A stretch of DNA of 64,000 bases from Paenibacillus sp. 32352 (GTDB lineage: Bacteria; Bacillota; Bacilli; Paenibacillales; NBRC-103111), in NCBI RefSeq assembly GCF_002042965.1, contig NZ_MZNT01000004.1, positions 434,001 through 498,000 of the forward strand, written 5' to 3'. The position numbers and the translations under genes are program-made. The notes under the pieces are model-generated. The model made no database searches and was not told where the DNA came from. It was given only the letters and a program-made list of their open reading frames with translations. This document shows, in pieces, positions 7,959-17,249 of the stretch (positions are counted from its first letter, which is position 1; each line of letters starts with the position of its first letter).

Positions 7959-8936
7959 CTACAGCTTTCGGGCGATGATAACGACCCAATCTTGGTCTTC
8001 ATGGCATTCGGTTACCGTGAATCCGGCCTCCGCCAGCCCTTTTTCTACGTCATCCTGCTTGCTCTTGATAATCCCGGAAACCACATAGGTGCCTCCAGGG
8101 GCCAATACATCGTAGACATCCTTCACAAACAGGAGGATGATCTCCGCCAAAATATTAGCGACAACCACCTGAACCGGGATTTTCACGCCCAGAGATGCCT
8201 CCGAGCCTTCCGCTTCGCTTTCTCTCAAAACCCCAAGCAAGTCGGACAATTTGACGGTTATGTTTGACTCCAATCCATTCAACCTTGCGTTCTCCGTAGC
8301 ACTTGATACAGCTACCGGGTCCAGGTCCACGGCTAATGCATGCTTGGCCCCCAGCTTGGATGCTGCAATAGCAAGGACGCCGGAGCCTGTTCCCACGTCG
8401 ATAACGTCCTCCCCGCCTTGAATAACCTTCTCCAGCGTTCTCAGGCAGAGGGAGGTAGTAGCGTGAGTCCCCGTACCAAATGCCATGCCAGGATCAAGCT
8501 CGATAATCAGCTCCTCAGGGGTTGGCTGATAGTCCTCCCAGGTCGGCTTGATCGTCAATCGTTCGGAAATGCGCAAAGGCTTGAAATACTGCTTCCACGC
8601 GTTAGCCCAATCCTCGTCGTCCACTTCTTTCAGCTCATAAGTCGGGCTTCCCGTATCGATATCATAATCAGCCAGCTGCTCTACCGACCGCTTCAGTGAT
8701 TCCATAATGGAATCCATCTCTGTCGTGTCGGAAAAATAGCCCTTGATAACGGCACGTCCTTCCGGGATATCGTTAAGAGGAAGCTCATACCATTGCCCAA
8801 GGGAAGTATCTCTTTGTTTGTTCAAGGTCCCCGATTCCTCTATCGATACTCCGCCCGCTCCGAGCTCATGGATAAAATTCGTAATCATCTCAATTGCTTC
8901 TTCTGTCGTATGTACGGTAACTTCATGCCAGCGCAT
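7959..8936 (-). CDS. prmA: PrmA, ribosomal protein L11 methyltransferase
   Basis: PrmA trimethylates lysines and the N terminus of ribosomal protein L11 using SAM. The N-terminal L11-recognition domain (about residues 1-100) is followed by the LDPGMAFGTGTH motif, the SAM site DVGTGSGVLAIAA and the NILA motif. The start is ATG 8936 (MRWHEVTVHT) with GGGAGG nine bases upstream. A longer frame to 8978 is not needed. At 325 residues it is close to the B. subtilis protein. A short low-complexity insert (ESEAEGSEAS) precedes the NILA motif. Confidence 0.94.
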   Translation of the reverse strand: MRWHEVTVHTTEEAIEMITNFIHELGAGGVSIEESGTLNKQRDTSLGQWYELPLNDIPEGRAVIKGYFSDTTEMDSIMESLKRSVEQLADYDIDTGSPTYELKEVDDEDWANAWKQYFKPLRISERLTIKPTWEDYQPTPEELIIELDPGMAFGTGTHATTSLCLRTLEKVIQGGEDVIDVGTGSGVLAIAASKLGAKHALAVDLDPVAVSSATENARLNGLESNITVKLSDLLGVLRESEAEGSEASLGVKIPVQVVVANILAEIILLFVKDVYDVLAPGGTYVVSGIIKSKQDDVEKGLAEAGFTVTECHEDQDWVVIIARKL

Positions 8937-9004
8937 GTCTAAAATCCTCCCTAAACGTTCAACTATGGCAATGCACATGATTCCCAGTATACAATAATTC
9001 CGGC

Positions 9005-9036
9005 AAACAAAAAAGCTTCCCCATTAAGGAAGCTTT
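9005..9036 (-). terminator. Terminator after the 9045-9437 gene
   Basis: A perfect 9-base stem AAAGCTTCC/GGAAGCTTT with a 7-base loop is followed on the minus strand by TTTTTTGTTT. It lies between the small gene at 9045 and prmA, so prmA and its downstream genes probably have a separate promoter or depend on readthrough. Confidence 0.75.
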
Positions 9037-9044
9037 GATTGGTC

Positions 9045-9437
9045 TTATAATTTCCCCCCGGCCTCGGTAATGACGCGAAGGGCTTGCTCATAATAAGGTT
9101 CGTTCACAACAACCGTTAGTACGGCATCCATTCTGTCAGTTCCGTTAAAGCCCCCGCCGAACACTTCTTCCATAGGCGCGCTCATTCCGCTGGCATCGAC
9201 GCTAGCCGCAGTAAGAATGCGTTCGTCTATCCCTTGACCTTCATTTCCATAGGTTAAAAAGGAAAGTCCGGGAAACGTTCCTGTCGCTGGATTCATCGAT
9301 TCGCTGACACCTGCGGCAGCGTTATGATGAATTGCATCCACGGATACGTCGACGACCCTAAGAGCCTTTAGCTTCGGAACGATACGTTCCGCTTGATCGG
9401 GGGATTGAAAGAAAGCCATAATACTCTTCTCAGCCAT
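9045..9437 (-). CDS. Hypothetical protein, possibly general-stress-like fold
   Basis: I do not recognise a named family with confidence. The 130-residue protein begins MAEKSIMAFFQSPDQAERI, an element resembling the start of small stress proteins that carry a ferredoxin-like repeat. It ends with a similar beta-alpha-beta stretch (AVLTVVVNEPYYEQALRVI), so two related halves joined by a Gly/Ser/Met-rich linker are plausible. It has no signal peptide or membrane segment. It lies between the YfhD-like gene and prmA in the heat-shock region and has its own terminator. The start has AAGCTGATT rather than a strong ribosome site. Confidence 0.6.
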   Translation of the reverse strand: MAEKSIMAFFQSPDQAERIVPKLKALRVVDVSVDAIHHNAAAGVSESMNPATGTFPGLSFLTYGNEGQGIDERILTAASVDASGMSAPMEEVFGGGFNGTDRMDAVLTVVVNEPYYEQALRVITEAGGKL

Positions 9438-9463
9438 AATCAGCTTGCCTCCTGTCGGCTTGC

Positions 9464-9616
9464 CTAGGACTGCTGACGTGCATCCGCCTGCTCTGCGCGT
9501 TCACGAGCCTCCAGATCCTCTTCGTCAGCAAATTCGGCATTATATTCAACATCTTCGTTTTTGGCAACGGGAAGCTTCTTGTTAGATTGAAGCGGCTGCT
9601 TCTTTCCAGACATCAT
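9464..9616 (-). CDS. YfhD family small protein
   Basis: This 50-residue, highly charged protein resembles the YfhD family of Bacilli: a basic N terminus with KKLPVAK, then DVEYNAEFADEEDLEARERAEQAD, matching the family's DVEFS-ELAD pattern. Its function is unknown. The start is ATG 9616, which has AAGGAG six bases upstream. The longer in-frame extension to 9697 has no ribosome site. It is transcribed in the same direction as dnaJ, just beyond dnaJ's terminator. Confidence 0.65.
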   Translation of the reverse strand: MMSGKKQPLQSNKKLPVAKNEDVEYNAEFADEEDLEARERAEQADARQQS

Positions 9617-9769
9617 GCGTCTCTCCTTCCGAGTAAGTGAATGCGAATGTGGATTAAGACTCCTTCTATTGTCCGCAAAAACATGGTTTCTATGCATAAG
9701 AAGTCCCTATTAAGCTGGGCCAAGGCTGCGGAGCCGATTCAGGTATTTTACGGAGGATCTGAAAATAAA

Positions 9770-9807
9770 TAAAAAACACACTAACAGGAGCTCCTGTCAG
9801 TGTGTTC
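9770..9807 (-). terminator. Strong terminator after dnaJ
   Basis: A 16-base stem with one mismatch (AACACACTAACAGGAG against CTCCTGTCAGTGTGTT) has almost no loop and is followed on the minus strand by TTTTTTATTT. It probably ends the hrcA-dnaJ transcript. Confidence 0.85.
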
Positions 9808-9810
9808 AGC

Positions 9811-10926
9811 TTATTCGCCCAAAAACGCTTTTTTCATGCGTTCAAAAATGGACTGCTGCTGCTCGTGCGTATTTTCTCCGTTGAGCCGCGAAAACTCGCG
9901 AAGCAGCTCTTTTTGTTCCTCGTTCAGATGGGTAGGCGTTACGACGACGACCTTCACATGCTGGTCCCCTTGCCCGTAGCCTCTTAGGCGGGGCACGCCT
10001 TTCCCCTTCAGGCGGAAATACGTATCGGTCTGCGTTCCGGCAGGGATTTTCAGCTTCACCTTTTCCGTCAGCGTAGGGATTTCAATCTCATCACCCAATG
10101 CCGCTTGTGCGAACGTCAGCGGAATTTCGCAATAAATATCGTCACCCTCGCGTTCGAAGAAATCATGCGGCTTTACGCGAATAACCACATACAAGTCTCC
10201 CGGAGGACCTCCGCGAATCCCTGCTTCCCCTTCGCCGGAAACACGCAGCTGTGCTCCATCGTCCACACCCGCAGGAATATTCAGGTGAATCGTACGCTGC
10301 TTCTTCACCTTTCCGGAGCCGTGGCAGGTACCGCATTTTTCCTTGATCGTTACGCCTTGACCGCCGCAGGCCGAACATACACGGCGGTTGACGATCCGGC
10401 CAAAAGCCGTGTTCTGAACCACTTCCTGTTGACCTGTACCTTTACAAACCGTACATGTCTCCGGCTTGGTTCCAGGCTTCGCACCGTTGCCGTGGCAGGT
10501 ATCGCAGGTTTCCGTGCGAGGAATATGAATATCGGTTTCTTTACCGAATACAGCCTCTTTAAATTCGATGGTCAGCGTGTACTGCAAATCGTTCCCGCGC
10601 TGAGGAGCGTTCGGGTTACGACGCTGTCCGCCTCCGCCAAAGAACATATCGAACAGATCGCCAAAGCCGCCAAAATCCGCGCCTGCGCCGCCGCCCATGC
10701 CCTGGTTCGGGTCAACATGGCCGAAACGGTCGTACTGCGCTTTCTTTTGATCATCGCTCAGAACGTCATAGGCTTCCTTCGCTTCTTTGAACTTTTGTTC
10801 GGCGTCTGGAGCTTTATTAACGTCCGGATGGAATTTTCGGGCCATTTGGCGATAAGCCTTCTTGATATCATCTTGCGAAGCATCCTTGCTTACCCCAAGT
10901 ACCTCGTAATAATCGCGTTTGCTCAT
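9811..10926 (-). CDS. dnaJ: DnaJ (Hsp40) co-chaperone
   Basis: DnaJ delivers unfolded clients to DnaK and stimulates its ATPase. All type I regions are present: a J domain with HPD at about residues 33-35, a Gly/Phe-rich linker (about 75-105), a zinc domain with four CxxCxGxG repeats (about 137-210), and the C-terminal substrate-binding domains. At 371 residues the length is normal. The ATG has GGGAGTGG upstream. It is the last gene of the CIRCE-controlled operon but is separated from dnaK by 317 bases with two strong hairpins, so its output may be set separately. Confidence 0.97.
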   Translation of the reverse strand: MSKRDYYEVLGVSKDASQDDIKKAYRQMARKFHPDVNKAPDAEQKFKEAKEAYDVLSDDQKKAQYDRFGHVDPNQGMGGGAGADFGGFGDLFDMFFGGGGQRRNPNAPQRGNDLQYTLTIEFKEAVFGKETDIHIPRTETCDTCHGNGAKPGTKPETCTVCKGTGQQEVVQNTAFGRIVNRRVCSACGGQGVTIKEKCGTCHGSGKVKKQRTIHLNIPAGVDDGAQLRVSGEGEAGIRGGPPGDLYVVIRVKPHDFFEREGDDIYCEIPLTFAQAALGDEIEIPTLTEKVKLKIPAGTQTDTYFRLKGKGVPRLRGYGQGDQHVKVVVVTPTHLNEEQKELLREFSRLNGENTHEQQQSIFERMKKAFLGE

Positions 10927-11019
10927 TGTTCCACTCCCATTCTTAAAGCCATGAGAAAAACGTCTAACGACGTTCTTTCATAAATGCGCGACCTCGTTCA
11001 TCGCGGTTTTTATCGCCAA

Positions 11020-11069
11020 TAGGAAATCCTTTCACCTGGGAAATCATCGTAGTGAAACAACATTTCCTA
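11020..11069 (-). other. Stem-loop in the dnaK-dnaJ spacer (dnaJ-proximal)
   Basis: TAGGAAAT pairs with ATTTCCTA, and an inner TTTCAC/GTGAAA extends the stem after a short internal loop. No T run follows on either strand, so it does not look like an intrinsic terminator. It lies about 90 bases before the dnaJ start. A smaller AACGTC/GACGTT hairpin follows near 10959-10974. No open reading frame of interest lies in the spacer. Confidence 0.55.
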
Positions 11070-11174
11070 TATGGTGATAATTGCTAACCAGGCAGGATGA
11101 ACGACTTGAACGTGTGTGCTGCAGCCTGTATCCCAAGCATGACGTTATCGCAGATAGCCGAAATTCCTAATCAA

Positions 11175-11220
11175 CATACGGAAAGTCAAAGCCGACAGGC
11201 AGCTTTGACCTTTCCATACG
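11175..11220 (-). other. Strong stem-loop directly after dnaK
   Basis: In minus-strand RNA an 18-pair stem forms, with one bulged G and a nine-base loop (core GGAAAGGUCAAAGC against GCUUUGACUUUCC). Two of the pairs near the base are G-U. On the opposite strand these would be A-C mismatches, which argues that the structure belongs to the operon transcript. It starts 24 bases after the dnaK stop and lacks a U run, so a processing or stability element is more likely than a terminator. Confidence 0.65.
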
Positions 11221-11243
11221 CTATAGGGTTGAACTACCGTGAA

Positions 11244-13091
<1,848 letters not shown>

Positions 13092-13237
13092 TTAAACCTC
13101 CTTTAATTTACAAACGGTCGCATGATGCGCTGATGAAGCATTGTTGTCATGATAGATGACGGTGAAAAATGCGTTTCCTCAGGCAATAAAGGAATGGGGT
13201 TCGCGTTAAGCCATAGGCCCTCTTACTTAAACTGGGT

Positions 13238-13807
13238 CTAGGAGCTTACTTTCACCATGGCAGGACGCAGTACTTTATCCTTCAGCATGTAGCCTTTTTG
13301 TACTTCCTCCACTACGATGCCTTCCTCGTGCTCATCGGATTCCACCTGCATAATCGCTTGGTGGAACTCGGGATTAAACGGTTGTCCTACGGCATCCATA
13401 GCTTTCAAGCCTTCGTTTGCTAGAACTTGATCCAATTGGCGGAAAATCATATCGACGCCCTTCAGCAGCGCATCGTAATCTTTACTGTCTCTGCCAACAG
13501 CCAAAGCTCTATCGAAGTTATCTACTACCGGAAGAAGCTGCTCAACCAGCTTCATGGAAGCATACTTGGCGAACTCCTCTTTCTCCTGACGCGTGCGTCT
13601 TCTGAAGTTATCAAAATCCGCTTGCGCACGAAGGAGACGCTGGTAATTCTCTTCTGCCTGCTGGCGAAGCTGCTCCAGCTCGTTCGATGGCTCGCTTGCT
13701 GCTTCTGCTTGTTCTGCTTCAGTTCCGGCATTTTCGTTATATGTAGCGTCAACCTCTTGCCCGTTGTCCGCTTGTTCTTCGAATTGGTTTTTGTGTTCAG
13801 TACTCAA
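13238..13807 (-). CDS. grpE: GrpE nucleotide exchange factor
   Basis: GrpE releases ADP from DnaK to reset its cycle. The protein has an acidic, disordered N terminus (about 1-45), a long coiled-coil with ENYQRLLRAQADFDNFRRRTRQE, and a C-terminal beta domain with NPEFHQAIMQVES and the end VLRPAMVKVS. Its 189 residues are normal. The start is a TTG with GGAGGTGA upstream. It sits between the Group III chaperonin gene (113-base gap) and dnaK. Confidence 0.96.
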   Translation of the reverse strand: MSTEHKNQFEEQADNGQEVDATYNENAGTEAEQAEAASEPSNELEQLRQQAEENYQRLLRAQADFDNFRRRTRQEKEEFAKYASMKLVEQLLPVVDNFDRALAVGRDSKDYDALLKGVDMIFRQLDQVLANEGLKAMDAVGQPFNPEFHQAIMQVESDEHEEGIVVEEVQKGYMLKDKVLRPAMVKVSS

Positions 13808-13920
13808 TCTCTGTCACCTCCTTAATCTGAATCCGATAAGGTTCTATTTATTTATTTTAACCAAGCCATCCCTGATGTAAGCAATCATAGATGATGGAGC
13901 TGCGGGTGACCGGATAAAAG

Positions 13921-15462
13921 CTATTCTTCAGCGCGGGCCTGCTTCATCTTGATAACCGTATGAATGCGAAGCACTGCCGCGGCCACCTCTCCCGCTGCCT
14001 GCAGAGCATGCAGCTTCACATGAGCGGGATCGACGATGCCGTGCTCCAGCATGTCGATAACCAATCCGGTATCGCAATCGATGCCGAGTGCATCGGAGCC
14101 CGCGTTAATCTGCGCCGCCTTGACCTCTTCGACCTTCTCCAGCGGGTTGTATCCCGCGTTGACAACGATCTGGGCCAGCGGCTTGCGAAGCGCTTGAGCT
14201 ACGGCGGCTACGCCGAAGCCTTCCATTCCCTGGATCGTCTCTCTCAAGCGATCCAGCTCGTAGGCCGCGGCCATTTCGGCTGCGCCCCCGCCAGGCAGAC
14301 AGCCGCCGCGCAGTGCGGCCTGTACCGCCGAAGCGGCGTCCTTGGCGATGCGCAGGCGTTCGCCTACCACTTCGCTTGTGCTGGCGCCGACGACGATCGT
14401 CACCTGCGTCCTGCCTTTGCCCTCGGCCATCCGGACGCATTCAAGCCGCTCATCGTACGAGACACGGCCCGCGAAGCCGAGATAGCCTGCCAGCTCGGAG
14501 GACGGCTTGCGCAGCCCGCTGCGCCGAATCGGGCGGGCCCCCGTATATTCGCAGATCAGCCTCAAGTCCGATCTCGGCACGCGCTGTACGACCATAATGC
14601 CATGGTCCGTACAGAACTGCTCCGCCTCGGCGTTCACACCCCGATCGGCAACAATAAGTCCAACCTGCAGCTCTACGAGCTTCTCGAGCGATTTGCGAAA
14701 CTGCTCCTTCAGCTGCATTTGCTTCTGGAAGCCCGCTTCGGTCATCAGCGCTTCCTCATCGATCGTTTCCGGCTCGAATGCGTCCTGAAACACCAGAACC
14801 GAAGCGGCGTCCGGCGGGAATTCGAGCTGGGAATTGATCGGCTTCTTCTGAATCAGGAGGCCGGGCCACACTTCGCTAACCGCCCGGCTGTGAGAAATCA
14901 CGACATCCGCATAACGGAAGTTTTCCTCCTGCAGCTTATGAACCCCGAGCCGTCGGACTCCCTCCAGGACCAGCTCCGCCAGGTCGGAATGCTCGCGGCC
15001 GGCAATATAGCCTATGCGATACAACAGCGGATCCTTTAAGCCCTCGATCCGCCTGCTCCGCTTGGCAAGGGATTCCAGCGCTGCAGCGACCCCCTGCTGA
15101 ATCCCTTTAACGACTTTGGCTACAGGCACCCCGCGCGTCACCTGATTGACTCCCTCGGCTACCAGCGCTCCGGCCAGAACCGTAGCTGTCGTCGTTCCAT
15201 CGCCGACCTGCTGCTGCTGCGAGCGTGCGACCTGAATCAGGAGGCGCGCCGCCGGGTGCGTAACGTCCATCTTCTCCAGTATGGTAACGCCGTCATTCGT
15301 AATAATGACCTCGCCCTGTCCGCCGACCAGCATCGTATCAAGCCCTTTGGGCCCGAGCGTACCTTCGACAGCCGAACAAATTGCGCGGATGGCCCCCGCG
15401 TTATTCAACAGCGTAGCATACGTATCATCGCTTTCGTGCGTGACAGGTTTCATCTGACTCAT
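13921..15462 (-). CDS. Archaeal-type (Group III) chaperonin encoded in the dnaK operon
   Basis: The 513-residue protein is an ATP-dependent ring chaperonin of the TCP-1/thermosome type, not GroEL. Group II marks are LGPKG (36-40), ITNDGVTILEKMDVTHPAA (54-72), VGDGTTT (86-92), LPGGGAAEM (389-397), GIDCDTG (460-466) and a C-terminal HALQAAGEVAAAVLRI. Asp88 in the P-loop and Asp375 in AKDAASAV stand at the ATP-hydrolysis positions. The apical stretch from about 235 to 310 (FQKQMQLKEQF...GIMVVQRVPRSDL) aligns with the helical protrusion that forms a built-in lid, so no GroES would be needed. Its ATG overlaps the hrcA stop (ATGA). This matches bacterial Group III chaperonins described from Carboxydothermus and relatives. 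Its clients here are unknown. Confidence 0.92.
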   Translation of the reverse strand: MSQMKPVTHESDDTYATLLNNAGAIRAICSAVEGTLGPKGLDTMLVGGQGEVIITNDGVTILEKMDVTHPAARLLIQVARSQQQQVGDGTTTATVLAGALVAEGVNQVTRGVPVAKVVKGIQQGVAAALESLAKRSRRIEGLKDPLLYRIGYIAGREHSDLAELVLEGVRRLGVHKLQEENFRYADVVISHSRAVSEVWPGLLIQKKPINSQLEFPPDAASVLVFQDAFEPETIDEEALMTEAGFQKQMQLKEQFRKSLEKLVELQVGLIVADRGVNAEAEQFCTDHGIMVVQRVPRSDLRLICEYTGARPIRRSGLRKPSSELAGYLGFAGRVSYDERLECVRMAEGKGRTQVTIVVGASTSEVVGERLRIAKDAASAVQAALRGGCLPGGGAAEMAAAYELDRLRETIQGMEGFGVAAVAQALRKPLAQIVVNAGYNPLEKVEEVKAAQINAGSDALGIDCDTGLVIDMLEHGIVDPAHVKLHALQAAGEVAAAVLRIHTVIKMKQARAEE

Positions 15463-16484
15463 TTATACCATCGCTCCAGCATCAAGGTCATATCTTTGGA
15501 CAAGTGATCGAGCAAATTGATCACTTTGCCGTAATCCATCCGGGTAGGTCCGAGAATCCCTACGGTACCGAGGTGCTTGCCTTCAAACGAATAGGATGCG
15601 GTTATCAAGGAGCAATCGTTGATAGCCTCGAACGAGTTTTCACTGCCGATTCTGACTTGTATACCTGTAGGCGTCCCTGTAATGAGCTTAGCAAGTACAG
15701 GTGTCTCCGCCAGCAGATCGAGAATGCTCTTGACCTTCTCCATATTTTGGAATTCAGGCTGGGTCAGCATATTGGTTGTGCCGCCCAGCACGATACGGTT
15801 CTCATCGTCGTGCTCGACGACATTGTTCAGCATCGCTATCAGCTCTTCATAGCCTGTCACGTAGCTGCGCATTTCTTCTCCAATCTCGCTGAACAGCTTG
15901 GATTTAAAATGCAGCAGCGGTACGTTTTGCATCCTGATATTAAGCAGATTGACGAATTTCTCAATCTCCGAAACCGATATTCCTTCCGGAATCGTCACCG
16001 TCTTGTTCTCGACATGTCCCGTATTCGTAACAATAATAGCGACAGCCGTACGGTCGTTCAACGGAACGATCTGCAGATGGCGCAGCGTAGTGCTGAACAT
16101 TTCCGGACCCATAACAATCGATGTATAATTAGTAAGATTGGACAACATCATCGCCACATGCTGGATGACTTGCTCCATCTCTTGCATCTTTTCTGAAAAG
16201 AACGATTTGAGCGCCTCCACCTCATGCTGCGCAAGGCTGCCGAAGGTGACCAGATGGTCAACATAATAACGGTAGCCTTTGTGGGATGGTATTCGTCCTG
16301 CAGACGTATGCGGCTGCTCCAAATAGCCCATTTCCTCCAAATCGGACATTTCATTACGAATGGTGGCAGGGCTGAATCCCACATTTCCGCGCTTGGAAAT
16401 ACTGCGGGAGCCTACCGGCTCTGCTGAACGAATATAATCATCTACGATAGCACTTAAAATTTGCCGCTGGCGTTCGGTCAACAT
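15459..16484 (-). CDS. hrcA: HrcA, heat-shock repressor
   Basis: HrcA binds CIRCE operators and represses chaperone genes until it loses its GroEL-dependent active state on heat shock. The winged-helix domain (about 1-75) contains PATIRNEMSDLEEMGYLEQPHTSAGRIP, and the GAF-like and insert regions follow. The start is ATG 16484, six bases after GGGAGGG. An upstream TTG lies inside that ribosome site. Its stop codon overlaps the start of the chaperonin gene by four bases. A perfect CIRCE lies upstream, so it is autoregulated. Confidence 0.96.
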   Translation of the reverse strand: MLTERQRQILSAIVDDYIRSAEPVGSRSISKRGNVGFSPATIRNEMSDLEEMGYLEQPHTSAGRIPSHKGYRYYVDHLVTFGSLAQHEVEALKSFFSEKMQEMEQVIQHVAMMLSNLTNYTSIVMGPEMFSTTLRHLQIVPLNDRTAVAIIVTNTGHVENKTVTIPEGISVSEIEKFVNLLNIRMQNVPLLHFKSKLFSEIGEEMRSYVTGYEELIAMLNNVVEHDDENRIVLGGTTNMLTQPEFQNMEKVKSILDLLAETPVLAKLITGTPTGIQVRIGSENSFEAINDCSLITASYSFEGKHLGTVGILGPTRMDYGKVINLLDHLSKDMTLMLERWYK

Positions 16485-16532
16485 ATTCAACCCTCCCAAA
16501 TGATTACCAGGATTTACATGATTATTTCGCCG

Positions 16533-16559
16533 TTAGCACTCCGAACTGTTGAGTGCTAA
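16533..16559. promoter_or_regulatory. CIRCE operator (HrcA binding site)
   Basis: TTAGCACTC, nine bases, then GAGTGCTAA: a perfect match to the consensus inverted repeat. It lies 49 bases before the hrcA ATG and just downstream of the -10 box. It is the only CIRCE found in the window and thus should control hrcA, the chaperonin, grpE, dnaK and dnaJ together. Confidence 0.98.
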
Positions 16560-16569
16560 ATCATAATAC

Positions 16570-16594
16570 AAAAATAACAGACCCGAAGGTCTGT
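16570..16594 (-). terminator. Terminator of the GNAT gene, embedded in the hrcA promoter
   Basis: On the minus strand ACAGACC-TTCG-GGTCTGT forms a 7-pair stem with a TTCG tetraloop followed by TATTTTTG. It lies only a few bases after the stop of the GNAT gene. Confidence 0.7.
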
Positions 16595-16599
16595 GTCAA
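16571..16599 (-). promoter_or_regulatory. Sigma-A promoter of the hrcA operon
   Basis: On the minus strand TTGACA (16599-16594) and TATTTT (16576-16571) are separated by exactly 17 bases, followed by the CIRCE. The 17-base spacer coincides with a terminator hairpin of the upstream gene. Confidence 0.75.
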
Positions 16600-16600
16600 G

Positions 16601-17062
16601 TCAATCCAGCCGCTTCAAAACGGCTATTTCATCGCAGCAATGCTGCTTTTTGCAGTGAATGCAGTCGCGCCATACCTTCTCGGGAAAAATCTCCTTCTGT
16701 ACGACCGTAAAGCCGTTTTTCTCAAAGAAGGATACTTCGTAGGTCAATGCCATCACCTTAGGGATTTCCTGGCGTCTTGCTTCTTCGATCAGAGTGTCAA
16801 CCAGGGAACTTCCGATTCCTTGTCCCTTGTATCCTCCCGTCACGCCCAGCGAGCGAATCTCAACCAGATCCTGTCCTAACCGCGTTAAGGAACCGCAGCC
16901 GACCAAACGGTCTTCTATAACAGCCACAACAAAGGTATCCAGCTGCTCGATCAAGGTTTCTCTCGATCTTGGAAGCATAATCCCTTGCTCTGCATATCCT
17001 TGTATAATTTCATATAATGTTTCAATATCGTCTTCTGTTGCTTTTCTGCATGTGACTGCCAT
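16601..17062 (-). CDS. GNAT N-acetyltransferase, ArgA-like
   Basis: This acetyl-CoA-dependent acetyltransferase of the small ArgA (N-acetylglutamate synthase-like) type has the acetyl-CoA loop GYKGQGIG and a following SSLVDTLIEEAR helix. It ends in the family's VWRDCIHCKKQHCCDEIAV segment, a cysteine-rich tail seen in these small enzymes. The start is ATG 17062 (MAVTCRKATE) with GGTGGG six bases upstream. The longer frame to 17131 adds a low-quality hydrophobic leader. The gene lies between hemW and hrcA, where B. subtilis has none. A role in arginine synthesis is inferred only. Confidence 0.72.
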   Translation of the reverse strand: MAVTCRKATEDDIETLYEIIQGYAEQGIMLPRSRETLIEQLDTFVVAVIEDRLVGCGSLTRLGQDLVEIRSLGVTGGYKGQGIGSSLVDTLIEEARRQEIPKVMALTYEVSFFEKNGFTVVQKEIFPEKVWRDCIHCKKQHCCDEIAVLKRLD

Positions 17063-17249
17063 AGAAAACCCACCATTCATAGAAAAAATAAGATATGAAT
17101 AAATATACAACAAGACGTATAAAGAATTCAATAAGAAAAATGCTCACTCCTGAAAATTTCAGGAAAGGGTCGACCGTGCAAAGCTCAGTCCCTCTTTACG
17201 GTTCCTCCGCCGGGATATACTCCTAATGACGAGTGGTTGTCCCCTTATG

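Noticed and set aside
17148..17164. Palindrome TCCTGAAAATTTCAGGA as an operator
   Set aside because: Perfect symmetry, but no match to a known regulator site and no nearby promoter that I can support.
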